DNA of 64,000 nucleotides, taken from the NCBI RefSeq assembly GCF_000382145.1, contig NZ_KB907622.1:1-64000 (forward strand), given 5' to 3'. A model generated the notes under the pieces. That model searched no databases and was not told the DNA's origin. It worked only from the letters and a program-made list of their open reading frames with translations. The DNA is from Psychrobacter lutiphocae DSM 21542. Lineage in GTDB: Bacteria; Pseudomonadota; Gammaproteobacteria; Pseudomonadales; Moraxellaceae. The position numbers and the translations under genes are program-made. Below, piece after piece: positions 28,686 to 38,498 of this stretch; within the stretch, counting starts at the first letter, position 1; each line of letters begins with the position of its first letter.

Positions 28686-28762
28686 TGGTCGGAACGGCAG
28701 GATTTGAACCTGCGACCACCACACCCCCAGTGTGGTGCGCTACCAGACTGCGCTACGCCCCG
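28686..28762 (-). tRNA. tRNA-Pro (anticodon GGG)
   Basis: On minus, a full cloverleaf of 77 bases starts CGGGGCGTAGCG and ends with encoded CCA. The acceptor pairs CGGGGCG with CGTTCCG (two G-U), the anticodon stem CCACA/TGTGG encloses CTGGGGG, giving anticodon GGG, and the T arm contains GGTTCAAATCC. The integrase remnant lies just beyond its 3' end. Confidence 0.96.
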
Positions 28763-28850
28763 ATGGACTGACTATTGTACTCAAAATTAAATATTTTGCA
28801 AGTGGTAGTGATTATTTGGCTTAGACTCACTGTTTTTAACTAAATATCCA

Positions 28851-29396
28851 TTACATACTGCTGACAACATCTATAAACATCCAAAAAAACTCAAATAAGC
28901 CTATCGTTAATATTGCTAAAATTATCATTAGCCAAGTAGGTGTTTTAAGCTTAAGTGTCTGCTGACTGAACGTTATTAACCAAATAATGAGTGAAATAGA
29001 TAAGATGAAAACACTTGCATAAGAGTAATCGCTGAAACTTTCACGCAGTTCAACACTGGGTGTTAAAAAGGTCTGAAGGTAGTAGTTGTGAAAGTAGATT
29101 AAGCTAAAAAGGTAAGTGAGTAGGCAAGTAAAATGCCAAAGGGTGATGAAGAAGCCGTTTTTAATTTTTGGAAACTTTGTAATAATAAAAATCACGACAC
29201 TATTAATGAGTAATACGACAAGGGTAATGACACTAAAAATAGTAGTGTATATAGAGTGGTCAAGGAAGCCCTTCATGTAAACTGAGTTTATAATGATTCC
29301 CTCGAATAAATGGTAAAAGATAATCACTAGGCCAATAGATGCAAGCCAAGTCATAAAAACATAAAGGGCGCTACTTTTGTTTGCTGGTTTGGGCAT
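28851..29396 (-). CDS. Unknown membrane protein with about five transmembrane helices
   Basis: I do not recognise this 181-residue protein. It has about five hydrophobic segments, near residues 10-30, 50-72, 83-105, 125-145 and 153-175, with basic loops (KFPKIKNG) consistent with an inner-membrane protein. It lies between tRNA-Pro and the gat genes on the minus strand, with no obvious partner. A terminator separates it from gatB. Confidence 0.6.
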   Translation of the reverse strand: MPKPANKSSALYVFMTWLASIGLVIIFYHLFEGIIINSVYMKGFLDHSIYTTIFSVITLVVLLINSVVIFIITKFPKIKNGFFITLWHFTCLLTYLFSLIYFHNYYLQTFLTPSVELRESFSDYSYASVFILSISLIIWLITFSQQTLKLKTPTWLMIILAILTIGLFEFFWMFIDVVSSM

Positions 29397-29482
29397 AATA
29401 ATTCCATATCAGGAGTCTTTAATACGTAGATATTAAGCTTAAATTCGAACCCTTTAAATAGTAGATTATTTAACACCACATT

Positions 29483-29515
29483 AAAAAAGGTAGGCCATTA
29501 ACAATGACCTACCTT
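29483..29515 (-). terminator. Terminator of the gat genes
   Basis: AAGGTAGG/CCTACCTT stem with inner CATT/AATG pairing; on minus it is followed by TTTTTTAA. It lies 41 bp after the gatB stop. Confidence 0.8.
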
Positions 29516-29555
29516 CTAAATTTTAAAGGCACTAAATGAAGCTTTAGGCTTGTTA

Positions 29556-31061
29556 TTAACCCAATAATTCTTTTAGAATTTGGTTAACTTGTTGCGGGTT
29601 GGCTTTACCACGGCTGGCTTTCATTACTTGACCGACCAGACCGTTAAAGGCTTTTTGTTTACCACCTTTATACTCGTCAACCATCTGTTGATTATTGGCA
29701 ATCACTTCTTCAACCATGGCTTTAATCGCACCAGTATCTGTTTCTTGCTTCAAGCCTTTGGCTTCAATGATTTTGTCCGCAGCGTCTGCATCATCGCCAC
29801 CTTCACCATCATATAAAGCGGTAAACACTTGTTTTGCCAATTTGCCTGACAGCGTATTGTCATTTAAGCGCTTTAACAAGCCAGCCAATTGTACTTCGCT
29901 GATAGGGGAGTCGCTGATGGTTTTGTCGTCTTTGTTCAACGCGCCCAGTAAGTCACCCATCACCCAGTTTGCGGTCAGTTTTGCATGCTCAGTGCCAACC
30001 GCTTCTAGTACGGTCTCATAATAGTCGGCCAGTTCACGGCTACCGGTTAAGATGCGTGCGTCATATTCTGACAGACCCAACTTTTCTTCAAAGCGGGCAC
30101 GGCGAGTCACTGGCAACTCAGGCATACTGTCACGGATGGCATCGACCGTGGCTTGGTCAATATGCACTGGCAACAGGTCTGGATCTGGGAAGTAGCGATA
30201 ATCATCGGCATCTTCTTTGGTACGCATGATACGTGTTTCATCTGCATCTGGATCATATAGCATGGTTGCTTGAACCACTTGACCGCCGTCTTCGATGATA
30301 TCGATTTGACGCTCGATTTCACGCTTAATCGCATTTTCGATGTTACGGAATGAGTTTAAGTTTTTCAGCTCAGTACGGGTACCAAAGGCTTCACCTGGCT
30401 TGCGCACAGACACGTTACAGTCACAGCGGAATGAGCCTTCTGCCATGATGGCATCTGAGATATCTAGCCAAGTCACCAATTGGTGAATGGCTTTAATATA
30501 AGCAACCGCTTCGCTCGCTGAGCGCATGTCTGGCTCAGACACAATCTCAATTAAGGGAGTACCCGCACGGTTTAAGTCAACTCCTGTCATACCAGCAACC
30601 GCATCATGCACCGACTTACCGGCATCTTCTTCTAAATGACCACGAGTCACACCAATGCGCTTTTTATACTCATTTTTCCCACCTTCATTGACCACCACAT
30701 CGATGTAACCTTTGCCCACGATTGGATGCGCCATCTGTGTGATTTGATAACCCTTAGGCAGATCAGGGTAGAAGTAGTTCTTACGGTCAAAGGTATTTAA
30801 CATACCAAGCTCAGCATTAATACCAATACCGAACTTTAACGCACGCTCAATCACACCCTCATTAAGCACAGGCAACACACCTGGCAGACCTAAATCAACA
30901 ATATTCGCCTGCGTATTCGGCTCATTACCAAACTGAGTCGAACCACTCGAAAAAATCTTACTTTGCGTATTTAGCTGGCAATGAATCTCAATACCGATGA
31001 CCACTTCATAGCCATCAATCAACAACTCTTTACGCGTCTCAATTTCACGGAACTCGCTCAT
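29556..31061 (-). CDS. gatB: Asp-tRNA(Asn)/Glu-tRNA(Gln) amidotransferase subunit B
   Basis: The kinase/tRNA-binding subunit of GatCAB, which activates mischarged Glu-tRNA(Gln) or Asp-tRNA(Asn) for amidation. About 501 residues. The hallmark [21 protein letters not shown] lies at the start, then [36 protein letters not shown] and a C-terminal YqeY-like domain ([14 protein letters not shown]). Start chosen at the Met of [11 protein letters not shown]; a GTG/ATG 12-15 bases upstream is possible. It is separated from gatA by an unknown gene and repeats, whereas gatCAB are usually contiguous. Confidence 0.94.
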   Translation of the reverse strand: MSEFREIETRKELLIDGYEVVIGIEIHCQLNTQSKIFSSGSTQFGNEPNTQANIVDLGLPGVLPVLNEGVIERALKFGIGINAELGMLNTFDRKNYFYPDLPKGYQITQMAHPIVGKGYIDVVVNEGGKNEYKKRIGVTRGHLEEDAGKSVHDAVAGMTGVDLNRAGTPLIEIVSEPDMRSASEAVAYIKAIHQLVTWLDISDAIMAEGSFRCDCNVSVRKPGEAFGTRTELKNLNSFRNIENAIKREIERQIDIIEDGGQVVQATMLYDPDADETRIMRTKEDADDYRYFPDPDLLPVHIDQATVDAIRDSMPELPVTRRARFEEKLGLSEYDARILTGSRELADYYETVLEAVGTEHAKLTANWVMGDLLGALNKDDKTISDSPISEVQLAGLLKRLNDNTLSGKLAKQVFTALYDGEGGDDADAADKIIEAKGLKQETDTGAIKAMVEEVIANNQQMVDEYKGGKQKAFNGLVGQVMKASRGKANPQQVNQILKELLG

Positions 31062-31182
31062 ACTTTTTCCCATCACTATTTATAATTAAAATGACAAATA
31101 TAATTAAAATGACAACTCATTACTCATTCGTATTTGTATCAAACCGATATCTATCAGTAGCCAATCCTGCTTTTCGCTACTA

Positions 31183-31314
31183 TCTGCTCATCTTGGCAAT
31201 GCATTTGCTAAGGTTTGGCGTGTCGCTTGCTCACCGCGTCGCCACGCCAAAACCAAGCAATGCACTATGCCAATCCAAGCAGTATATCCGCTACAATCAG
31301 GGCTAAACCGCACC
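31183..31314. repeat. Long-hairpin extragenic element, copy B
   Basis: Arms at 31201-31222 and 31243-31263 pair over about 20 positions (GGTTTGGCGTG with CACGCCAAAACC). Flanks GCTCATCTTGGC and TATCCGCTAC..GGCTAAACCGCACC are shared with the element at 19487-19626. The arm sequences of the two copies differ. Confidence 0.7.
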
Positions 31315-31368
31315 TGAAACCCACCCCAGCCGTTCTTAACACACACCATCACAACGTCTGTTAGTCAT

Positions 31369-31455
31369 GTAGGGTGCTTTCCAAGCACCTTTTAAGTCAC
31401 AATATCTACTTTTAAGTCACAACATCATCTAATTGGTGCGTAGAATGCACCCTAC
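31369..31455. repeat. GTAGGGTGC...GCACCCTAC palindromic element
   Basis: Inverted arms GTAGGGTGC (31369-31377) and GCACCCTAC (31447-31455) with further inner pairing of GCACC and GGTGC. The inside contains a direct repeat CTTTTAAGTCACAA. This outer motif is common in intergenic DNA of many bacteria; its function is unknown. Confidence 0.7.
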
Positions 31456-31541
31456 CGCTAACCTTCAAATATATTCCTTTCTAAAACCGGTGGATTACAC
31501 TTCGCTAACCACACCCTACCGCAACAACTCCCAAATGCCTA

Positions 31542-31574
31542 GCTCCCTTTTTCAAGGGGAGGGCTGGAGAGGGA
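31542..31574. repeat. CTCCCTTTTTCAAGGGGAGGG extragenic palindrome
   Basis: A stem of CTCCC-TTTTTC and AAGGGGAG followed by GCTGGAGAGGGA. Related motifs lie at 32320-32404, on the other side of the unknown gene. Confidence 0.7.
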
Positions 31575-31601
31575 TTCATTCTCAACTATTAAAATTATTA
31601 T

Positions 31602-32192
31602 CTATGACTCACTTGAGCCAATCACATGACCATTATTATCAGTCATAACCAACTTTGTCGCCCCTGACGACTTATAGTCTGCATAGTTTACCCCCGTAAT
31701 ATCTTCAAATAAATAAGCAATCAAATCGCGATTGATGTAATCTCGATTTGTTAGCACCCATTTAGACGTTTTATCTAATGCCTGCCATCTCTCAGGCGCA
31801 TCGTCACAGCTATTGACCACTAATGACACCTCATAACCAAGTGTTTTCATAATTTCAATGACGTCTGTAACGTCTTCTGACACACCAATCTGGGTGATAA
31901 TAGACTGCTTATTATAAAAGGCTTTAACAGCCAGCATACTCGCCAAATACATACTTAACTTAATATCGCCTTCATTAAATTGTACTATTGGTTTACCAGA
32001 GAGAATTTTAAAAGTCTCAAGTACGTCAACGGGAACGTGGTCATCGCGATAATCAGCATACAACGCTTGTTCATCACTGACATCTACCGTACCATAAATT
32101 AATACAAACACAGGTTTGTTATGTGAAGGTATGTTTTGTAAAAGTTTATTTGAATATTCTTCCACTTCATCTCTAGTAATTACTGATGTCAT
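31602..32192 (-). CDS. Unknown 196-residue protein between gatA and gatB
   Basis: I do not recognise this protein. From MTSVITRDEVEEYS it is about 196 residues, acidic, without signal peptide or clear membrane helix. It contains alternating alpha/beta-like segments (PVFVLIYGTVDVSDE, SIITQIGVSEDVTDVIEIMKTLGYEVSLVVNS). The frame stays open upstream to 32306, but that part is a repeat element, so the Met at 32192 is preferred. It interrupts the gat operon and is bordered on both sides by palindromic repeats, which suggests a later arrival. Confidence 0.6.
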   Translation of the reverse strand: MTSVITRDEVEEYSNKLLQNIPSHNKPVFVLIYGTVDVSDEQALYADYRDDHVPVDVLETFKILSGKPIVQFNEGDIKLSMYLASMLAVKAFYNKQSIITQIGVSEDVTDVIEIMKTLGYEVSLVVNSCDDAPERWQALDKTSKWVLTNRDYINRDLIAYLFEDITGVNYADYKSSGATKLVMTDNNGHVIGSSES

Positions 32193-32218
32193 AATAGTAG
32201 ATAGTCTCTTTAAGTAGC

Positions 32219-32297
32219 GGTAGGGTGGGTTAGTTTTGTCAAGCTTCCAACGGAAGTATAGTCCAACGGAAGTATAGATAAAACGTAACCCACCCTT
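32219..32297. repeat. GTAGGGTGGGTTA...TAACCCACCC palindromic element
   Basis: Inverted arms at 32220-32232 and 32286-32295 enclose a tandem 15-bp duplication CCAACGGAAGTATAG (32247-32261 and 32263-32277). The outer motif is a widespread extragenic palindrome. Confidence 0.75.
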
Positions 32298-32319
32298 CAA
32301 ACTCAATTAGTGCTCAAAC

Positions 32320-32404
32320 TCCCCCTTTCTTAAAGGGGGATTTACACCAAAATTTAAAAAAGCTCTTCTCCCTCCCTTCTTGCAAAGGGAGGGTCGGGGA
32401 GGGA
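32320..32404. repeat. C/G-run extragenic palindromes between gatA and the unknown gene
   Basis: CCCCCTTT-CTT-AAAGGGGG at about 32320-32339 and CCCTCCCTT..AAGGGAGGG at about 32370-32393, the latter followed by GTCGGGGAGGGA. Same style as 31542-31574. Confidence 0.7.
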
Positions 32405-32434
32405 TAACATTATCCCTTTCCAATACTAAACAAA

Positions 32435-33943
32435 CTAAACCCCAGTCTGTGCCACAGGCGACAGCTTAGTATGATAATCCGTATGCTGTTGGAACAGATG
32501 CGCTGTGGTTAATAGCTTGCTGTCATCCCAGTGATTACCAATAAGCTGTAACCCGATAGGTAGACCCGCTTGATTGAAGCCGGCTGGCATGCTAATGGCT
32601 GGCAGACCTGCTAAGTTCACCCCAATGGTGTACACATCGCCCAGATACATGGTTACTGGATCTAATGCGGTATTTAGCTCATAAGCGGTATTTGGTGCTG
32701 TCGGACTGGCAATCACATCACAAGATTCAAAGGCTTTTTTGAAGTCCTCTAAGATCAAACGGCGCACCTTTTGCGCCTTGGTATAGTAAGCATCAAAGTA
32801 GCCGGCAGATAGGGCATAAGTACCCATTAGGATACGGCGCTGTACTTCGGTACCAAAGCCTTCAGAGCGGGTACGGGTGTACAGGTCAGCCAAGTCTTTT
32901 GGATCTTCACAGCGGTAACCAAAGCGTACGCCATCGAAGCGAGATAGGTTAGAAGAAGCTTCCGCTGGCGCCAGCATGTAGTAGGTTGCCAACGTGATTT
33001 CTGGATCTGTGATATTTACTTCAACAATAGTGGCGCCCAAATCTTCGTACTGTTTTAGAGCAGCACGTACTGTTGACTCAACTTCTGAATCTAGACCAGA
33101 ACCAAAGTATTCTTTGGCGACACCGATACGCAATCCAGCAAATGGTTTGTCAGCATCAGCTTTCTCAGCAGCAGCTTGTAGATCCGCCACATAGTTTGGT
33201 ACTTCACGGTCAATTGAAGTGGCATCACGTGGGTCATAACCAGCCATAGGGTGAAGCAAGTAAGCACAATCTTCAGCTGAGCGACCTATGGTACTGGCCT
33301 GATCAAAGCTTGAAGCATAAGCAATCATCCCAAAGCGAGACACACGACCATAAGTTGGCTTCATACCAGTTAGACCACAGAATGAGGCAGGCTGACGAAT
33401 TGAACCACCGGTGTCACTACCCGTTGCAAAAGGCACAAAACCGGCAGCCACTGCCGCTGCTGAACCACCTGATGAGCCACCTGGTACACGGCTGGTATCC
33501 CAAGGGTTATGTACCGCACCATAAAACGAGCTTTCGTTGTCTGAGCCCATGGCGAACTCATCCATATTCAGTTTACCTAAGCTAATAGCGCCAGCATTAC
33601 GGATATTAGAGACAACAGTAGCATCATAAGGTGACACAAAGTTGTGTAGCATTTTTGAGCCAGAGGTGGTTAGCACGCCTTTGGTACAAAATAAGTCTTT
33701 ATGCGCCATAGGAACACCAAGTAGAGGTGTGTTGGCTAAGTCTGCACCTGAGCTGCGCTTGGCATCTGCATCTTTTGCAGCTTGGCGAGCACCGTCCTCA
33801 TCTAGGGTGATAAAGCTGTTAATGTCTTTGTCTAAGGTGTTGATGCGCTTTAAGAAATGATCAGTTAGTTCAACACTACTAAAGTGTTGGCTTTGTAGGC
33901 CATCAATCAGTTGTGCAATAGATAGATGATGTAAGTCAGACAT
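32435..33943 (-). CDS. gatA: Asp-tRNA(Asn)/Glu-tRNA(Gln) amidotransferase subunit A
   Basis: The glutaminase subunit of GatCAB: releases ammonia from glutamine for tRNA-bound Glu or Asp. About 502 residues of the amidase-signature family. The Ser-cisSer-Lys triad is visible: Lys in [14 protein letters not shown], the first Ser in [13 protein letters not shown], and the nucleophile in [19 protein letters not shown]. The frame is open 68 codons further upstream, but that part is not amidase-like; the Met of [15 protein letters not shown] has a GGATGG 10 bases before it. gatC lies 82 bp upstream. Confidence 0.95.
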   Translation of the reverse strand: MSDLHHLSIAQLIDGLQSQHFSSVELTDHFLKRINTLDKDINSFITLDEDGARQAAKDADAKRSSGADLANTPLLGVPMAHKDLFCTKGVLTTSGSKMLHNFVSPYDATVVSNIRNAGAISLGKLNMDEFAMGSDNESSFYGAVHNPWDTSRVPGGSSGGSAAAVAAGFVPFATGSDTGGSIRQPASFCGLTGMKPTYGRVSRFGMIAYASSFDQASTIGRSAEDCAYLLHPMAGYDPRDATSIDREVPNYVADLQAAAEKADADKPFAGLRIGVAKEYFGSGLDSEVESTVRAALKQYEDLGATIVEVNITDPEITLATYYMLAPAEASSNLSRFDGVRFGYRCEDPKDLADLYTRTRSEGFGTEVQRRILMGTYALSAGYFDAYYTKAQKVRRLILEDFKKAFESCDVIASPTAPNTAYELNTALDPVTMYLGDVYTIGVNLAGLPAISMPAGFNQAGLPIGLQLIGNHWDDSKLLTTAHLFQQHTDYHTKLSPVAQTGV

Positions 33944-34025
33944 ATTGGGCGTCCATCCTAAATGGTTAAATTGGGTTGTTTGATCAATCAGTTTGTTCGA
34001 TAACTGGTTGTTTTTATTATGATTA

Positions 34026-34355
34026 TTATTCAATAACCTGTGGTACCAGATATAGACCTTGTTGTACTGCAGGTGCAATGGCTTGGTTGGCGTCACGGTC
34101 GATGCTGTCATCGGCGATATCTGCACGCAGTTTTTGTGCCGCTTCATGGACGTTGGCCAGTGGCATTAAACCTTCGGTATCGACACCAGATAGAGTTTGC
34201 ATCATGGCTAAGATTTTGTCGATATCATCGGCAAAGTGCTCAGCAGTGGTTTCATCAATAGCCAAGTGTGATAATTTGGCGACCTGTAAAATATCTGCGG
34301 TGCTGATTCTTTCTGCTTGATTGGTGTCTAACTGAGATGAGCTTTGAGTAGTCAT
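34026..34355 (-). CDS. gatC: Asp-tRNA(Asn)/Glu-tRNA(Gln) amidotransferase subunit C
   Basis: The small 109-residue subunit that clamps GatA and GatB. The conserved pattern [34 protein letters not shown] is present, and the C-terminal end ([11 protein letters not shown]...LRAD) fits. First gene of the gatC-gatA-x-gatB run on the minus strand. Confidence 0.93.
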   Translation of the reverse strand: MTTQSSSQLDTNQAERISTADILQVAKLSHLAIDETTAEHFADDIDKILAMMQTLSGVDTEGLMPLANVHEAAQKLRADIADDSIDRDANQAIAPAVQQGLYLVPQVIE

Positions 34356-35057
34356 AAAACAAAATATCCTTCTTGCAATAGGCTGGTTTGTAAGAGTAAA
34401 TATGATAGCTTCTCAAGGGTTGTGATTAGCATGTATTGTTATAAAGTTAGTAGTAGCTGGTTAAAGCGACTAAAATGGGTTGCTTTTCGCATACTGCTGG
34501 TTTATAAATAATTGTCGCTATTATAAAGCAACTAGGTGTTATTTTCAGTTGTTCGAGGGTAGCACCCAAAATAATTTCAAATATCAATGGGATTTATCTT
34601 TAACTGAGCATTGATTTATCAACGATTAAATCGCTATTTGACACAAGCTTGGCATCAGTTTGGTCTTGATTTTCGATGAATACAACCTTAATTAAGGTGT
34701 CACAAACTACGTTTGACATGAGATGTTGCAAAATAGTTTGTTAAAGAAAGATGAAAATGAACAGATTTACATGATTTATCGACAATTAAACGCTATAATT
34801 TGTGTCACTTTAATATTTCACTAAACTTTATTAAGCTTTATTAGGCTTTTTCTTGTCGTCATACTCAACTTTGGTTAGAGTATGCTTATTTCTGCTCGAC
34901 AACATCTTAGATGTATATTTTAGTCAGAATATATTTTAGTATGTCAACCCCACTTTATTATTTGAGAGTCATACTAGGCTATCTTAGCAGCAATGATGCT
35001 ATGTAGTGTATAGATGATGGCTACTTTTTAACTCGCAATACGCTGGAAACACGATAC
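34356..35057. promoter_or_regulatory. Divergent control region between gatC and mreB
   Basis: A 702-bp A+T-rich gap without a gene on either strand. TATAAT at 34794-34799 is a possible -10 box for mreB, with no good -35 at the right spacing. Clear operators were not recognised. Confidence 0.4.
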
Positions 35058-36086
35058 ATGAACCCGTTTGGATTTCTATCTAACAACATTGCCATAGACC
35101 TTGGTACTGCTAACACATTGATTTATGCACCTGGAAAAGGGGTGGTTCTTGATGAGCCAACCGTAGTAGCGCTGCGTAGCAACCGCACTCAAAACCCAAC
35201 AGTAGCCGCTGTTGGTATTGATGCAAAACAAATGTTAGGCCGTACCCCGGATAATATTACCGCAATTCGTCCATTAAAAGATGGTGTGATCGCAGACTTT
35301 GAGGTCACTCAAAAGATGCTAAAGCACTTTATAAATAAGACCAAAGTTAGACGCTTTTTGGCACAGCCAAATGTGGTGGTTTGCGTCCCTTGCAAATCGA
35401 CTTTAGTTGAGCGCCGTGCTATTCGTGAGGCGGTCGCCTCTGCTGGTGCTAACAAAGTTTTGCTGCTAGAAGAGCCTATGGCTGCTGCTATCGGTGCCGA
35501 TTTGCCAGTACATGAAGCCAGTGGCTCTATGGTGGTGGATATCGGTGGTGGTACTACTGAAATTGCGATTATTTCGTTGTCAGGTTGTGTTTATGCGGAT
35601 TCTATCCGTATAGGTGGTGATATCTTTGATGAAGCTATCATTACCCATGTGCGTCGTAATCATGGTTGTATTATTGGTGAAACGACTGCTGAGCGTATTA
35701 AACAAAGCGTTGGTTCTGCCATCGATGAAGATGCCAAACTTGAAGTAGAAGTGCGTGGTCGCAGTATGGCTGAAGGTGTTCCTAAGACGTTAACTGTGAC
35801 TTCTGAAGAAGTACAAAAGGCGTTAAGTGATTCACTAACGGGCATTGTTAGTGCGGTTAAAACTGCCTTAGAGCAAACGCCACCTGAATTGTCTTCTGAT
35901 ATCGCAGAGCGTGGAATTGTATTAACTGGTGGCGGTGCATTGTTACGCAATATCGATAAGTTGATCTCAAAAGAAACGGGCTTGCCTGTGACTGTTGCTG
36001 AAGATCCCCTCACTTGCGTTAGTCGTGGTGGTGGTGCTGCTTTGTCGTTTATTAATAACAAAAGCTTAAACATGATTTTTGTTTAA
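35058..36086 (+). CDS. mreB: Rod-shape-determining actin homologue MreB
   Basis: A bacterial actin that forms membrane-associated filaments directing lateral cell-wall synthesis. The 342-residue protein has the actin ATPase signatures [15 protein letters not shown] near the N-terminus, [16 protein letters not shown] near 160 and [15 protein letters not shown] near 290. Heads mreB-mreC-mreD. Confidence 0.96.
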   Translation: MNPFGFLSNNIAIDLGTANTLIYAPGKGVVLDEPTVVALRSNRTQNPTVAAVGIDAKQMLGRTPDNITAIRPLKDGVIADFEVTQKMLKHFINKTKVRRFLAQPNVVVCVPCKSTLVERRAIREAVASAGANKVLLLEEPMAAAIGADLPVHEASGSMVVDIGGGTTEIAIISLSGCVYADSIRIGGDIFDEAIITHVRRNHGCIIGETTAERIKQSVGSAIDEDAKLEVEVRGRSMAEGVPKTLTVTSEEVQKALSDSLTGIVSAVKTALEQTPPELSSDIAERGIVLTGGGALLRNIDKLISKETGLPVTVAEDPLTCVSRGGGAALSFINNKSLNMIFV

Positions 36087-36157
36087 TGTGTCGTTGATGT
36101 TTGTCGTTAGTGAATAACACAAATTGCGTATATCCTTGATAATTTTAAAAGAGTCGT

Positions 36158-37075
36158 ATGCCCTCCATTAGCATCTTTGCACAACAAAGCCTGTCTTTAA
36201 AAAAAACGGCCGCTGTTTTATTAGTGGCCATGATTTTGATGCTGCTAGATAGCAAAAACCCAGACTGGTTTACACCTGTGCGTGATACCAGCCATGCTGC
36301 TATGCAGCCCATTTATCAGTTATCAGTCTTCCCTAACTTTGTCAGTCACTGGGCGGAGGGCACTATGATGAGCAAAGAAGCGCTACGTCGTGAAAATGTG
36401 CAATTACATGCACAGCTGCTGCATGCACAAGCTAAGCTACAACAGCAAGACTATGTATTGGCACAAAATGCACGCTTACAAGGTATCTTATCCACCACCA
36501 AGCCAGATCAATATGACTTAAATCTTGCACAAGTGATTGGCACGGATACCAATCCACTAAAGCAGATAGTGGTGATAAATAAAGGTAGCAAGGATGGAGT
36601 GGAGGTCGGACAGACTGCCATTGATGAAAATGGTATTTTGGGACAGATTATTAATGTGTATCCCAATACCAGCCGACTATTATTAATTACTGATGAGCTG
36701 CAATCGGTATCAGTAACGGTCAGACGTACTGGTCAGCGTGCTATCGTTACTGGTCAAGGCTCACCCAGTGCATTAAAGTTGGACTATATCTTTAAAACAT
36801 CAGATATTCGATTAGGTGATGAGTTGATTTCTTCTGGTTTAGGTGGCCGTTTTCCAGCAGGATACCGAGTGGGGCGTGTTGAGTACATCAGCCCAAAACA
36901 AAATGATAACTTTATGAATATCGAAGTAGCGCCTGCAGCCGATTTTATCAACAGCTCTTATGTGCTAATCATGCAAGACAGTAAAAATGCGCCTAGCTAT
37001 ATCGATGATAGTTTTGCTAGGTCATTAGAGCTTACCCATGCCCCTTATGTACCTGTCAGTCGTCCCAGTGAATAA
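36158..37075 (+). CDS. mreC: Rod-shape-determining protein MreC
   Basis: A 305-residue bitopic inner-membrane protein with one N-terminal helix (about residues 15-33), a coiled coil (about 70-105; ENVQLHAQLLHAQAKLQQQ) and a periplasmic beta domain (VIGTDTNPLKQIVVINKGSKDGV, GQIINVYPNTSRLLLITD). It links MreB with the elongation synthase PBP2. Lies 71 bp after mreB. Confidence 0.94.
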   Translation: MPSISIFAQQSLSLKKTAAVLLVAMILMLLDSKNPDWFTPVRDTSHAAMQPIYQLSVFPNFVSHWAEGTMMSKEALRRENVQLHAQLLHAQAKLQQQDYVLAQNARLQGILSTTKPDQYDLNLAQVIGTDTNPLKQIVVINKGSKDGVEVGQTAIDENGILGQIINVYPNTSRLLLITDELQSVSVTVRRTGQRAIVTGQGSPSALKLDYIFKTSDIRLGDELISSGLGGRFPAGYRVGRVEYISPKQNDNFMNIEVAPAADFINSSYVLIMQDSKNAPSYIDDSFARSLELTHAPYVPVSRPSE

Positions 37076-37167
37076 GGATGGCTGTATAAGTACGCCAACA
37101 CTCGTTGCAAGCAGTTATCAAGAGTTTATATAACAGGCGTTTATAATAAATAGGCACTACTGATACT

Positions 37168-37647
37168 ATGATAAAAGCTCGTTTAACTCCCGGACAGGTA
37201 GTGCTTGGTATTATCGCAAGCTTTATTGTAGCTTCGATTGTCAATATCTATCCGTTAAGTTTAGAGGCATCTGTATTTCGCCCGACAGCACTAATTATGG
37301 TGCTTATTTTTTGGTTGATATATAAGCCACGTTATGTCGGAGTTGGTACTGCTTTTTTGATTGGAGTGATTGCAGATTTATTGTTAGATACTCGCTTGGG
37401 TCAGCAGGCATTTTCAGCAGTTGTGATGGCGTTTTGTATTCGTTTTATTGGACGTTATTTGCGTGAGCTTAATTTAACGATTGCATGGATGGTTGCAACT
37501 GCTGGATTGCTGGTGTTTCAGCTTACCTTATGGTTGGTTCAGTATTTGACCCAAAATATATTTTATACTCAGGCTATCGTCAGCCTAGTCATTAGTATTG
37601 TCGCTTGGCCCTTGGTATATATAGCATTGAAGCGATTTATACGCTAG
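37168..37647 (+). CDS. mreD: Rod-shape-determining protein MreD
   Basis: A 159-residue inner-membrane protein with about five helices. Typical features are FRPTALIMVLIFWLIYKPRYVGVGTAFLIGVIADLLLDTRLGQQAF, the MreD core. Works with MreC in the elongasome. 92 bp after mreC. Confidence 0.92.
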   Translation: MIKARLTPGQVVLGIIASFIVASIVNIYPLSLEASVFRPTALIMVLIFWLIYKPRYVGVGTAFLIGVIADLLLDTRLGQQAFSAVVMAFCIRFIGRYLRELNLTIAWMVATAGLLVFQLTLWLVQYLTQNIFYTQAIVSLVISIVAWPLVYIALKRFIR

Positions 37648-37793
37648 AGGCTATATAGGCATTAATACGTAGTCATAAGTCACCATTCATTCTAAGTGAA
37701 AGCGGTAAAGCTAAGTGAAAGCGGTAAAGAAAAAAGCGATAATGTCGTGGCAAAAATACCCCCGTTTTCTTTGCGCAATAAGCGAACCTTATC

Positions 37794-38498
37794 ATGGATA
37801 TTATTCTAGCATCAACTTCTCCTAGGCGTCATCAGCTATTATCTTTGGCTGATATTAACTTTGTAACGCTTGCGGTCGATGTGGATGAGACGATTTTGGC
37901 AGATGAGCGTCCGCAAGATTATATAGTGCGTATGGTACAGACTAAGGCGCAGCAGGCATGTCAGTTGTTACTGTGTCGTTATAATGAAGTCAGCCAGACT
38001 CAAAGCAATCAAAATAGTCAAAGTGACCAAAAAAGCCATCAAGCTAAGCTTTCTCACCAAACTAGCCAGTCTGAAGATAAACAAGAGTGCCAGTATCTTA
38101 TTATCACCGCAGACACCATAGGTGTATTGGCTGATGGACAATCAATTTTGGTTAAGCCAGTTGACAAAACAGATGCATTTGCCATGTGGCAACAAATGTC
38201 TGGTACTGAGCATTCTATTTGGACAGCTGTTCAGTTAACGCTTGTGACGGATGGCGGTGATGTGGTTTGTCAAAAGAATTTATTGGAAAAAACAAGCGTT
38301 AAGTTTATTGCTTTAGATGAAGCAGAGATGCAGGTGTATTGGGAAACAGGCGAGCCCCAAGATAAAGCCGGCGGTTATGCCATCCAGGGCAAAGGTGCGT
38401 TATGGGTAGAGCGTATTGAGGGCAGTTATTCCAATGTAGTGGGTTTGCCTTTGGCGCAAACGGTGGCTGCGATTCGGCAGATACAAGCGCAGATTTAG
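37794..38498 (+). CDS. maf: Maf-family nucleoside triphosphate pyrophosphatase
   Basis: Hydrolyses non-canonical or selected NTPs (dTTP/UTP type for the YhdE branch). The N-terminal signature LASTSPRRHQLLSLADINF and the active-site region ITADTIGVLADGQSILVKPVDKTDA are present, with DKAGGYAIQGKGALWVERIEGSYSNVVGLPL at the end. At 234 residues it is about 35-40 longer than usual: a Gln/Ser/Asn-rich insertion lies at about residues 63-97. Maf commonly lies between mreD and rng, as here. Confidence 0.92.
   Translation: MDIILASTSPRRHQLLSLADINFVTLAVDVDETILADERPQDYIVRMVQTKAQQACQLLLCRYNEVSQTQSNQNSQSDQKSHQAKLSHQTSQSEDKQECQYLIITADTIGVLADGQSILVKPVDKTDAFAMWQQMSGTEHSIWTAVQLTLVTDGGDVVCQKNLLEKTSVKFIALDEAEMQVYWETGEPQDKAGGYAIQGKGALWVERIEGSYSNVVGLPLAQTVAAIRQIQAQI

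Larger units (their letters stand above)
31062..31601. other. Repeat-rich non-coding gap between gatB and the unknown gat-cluster gene
   Basis: No gene seen. It holds three palindromic repeat types, listed separately: a long-hairpin element, a GTAGGGTGC...GCACCCTAC element, and a CTCCCTTTTTCAAGGGGAGGG motif. Confidence 0.6.

Noticed and set aside
32193..32306. N-terminal 38-codon extension of the unknown gene between gatA and gatB
   Set aside because: It runs through a palindromic repeat element and lacks a start signal.
33944..34147. N-terminal 68-codon extension of gatA
   Set aside because: The extension overlaps the gatC end, is not amidase-like, and a ribosome binding site lies before the Met at 33943.
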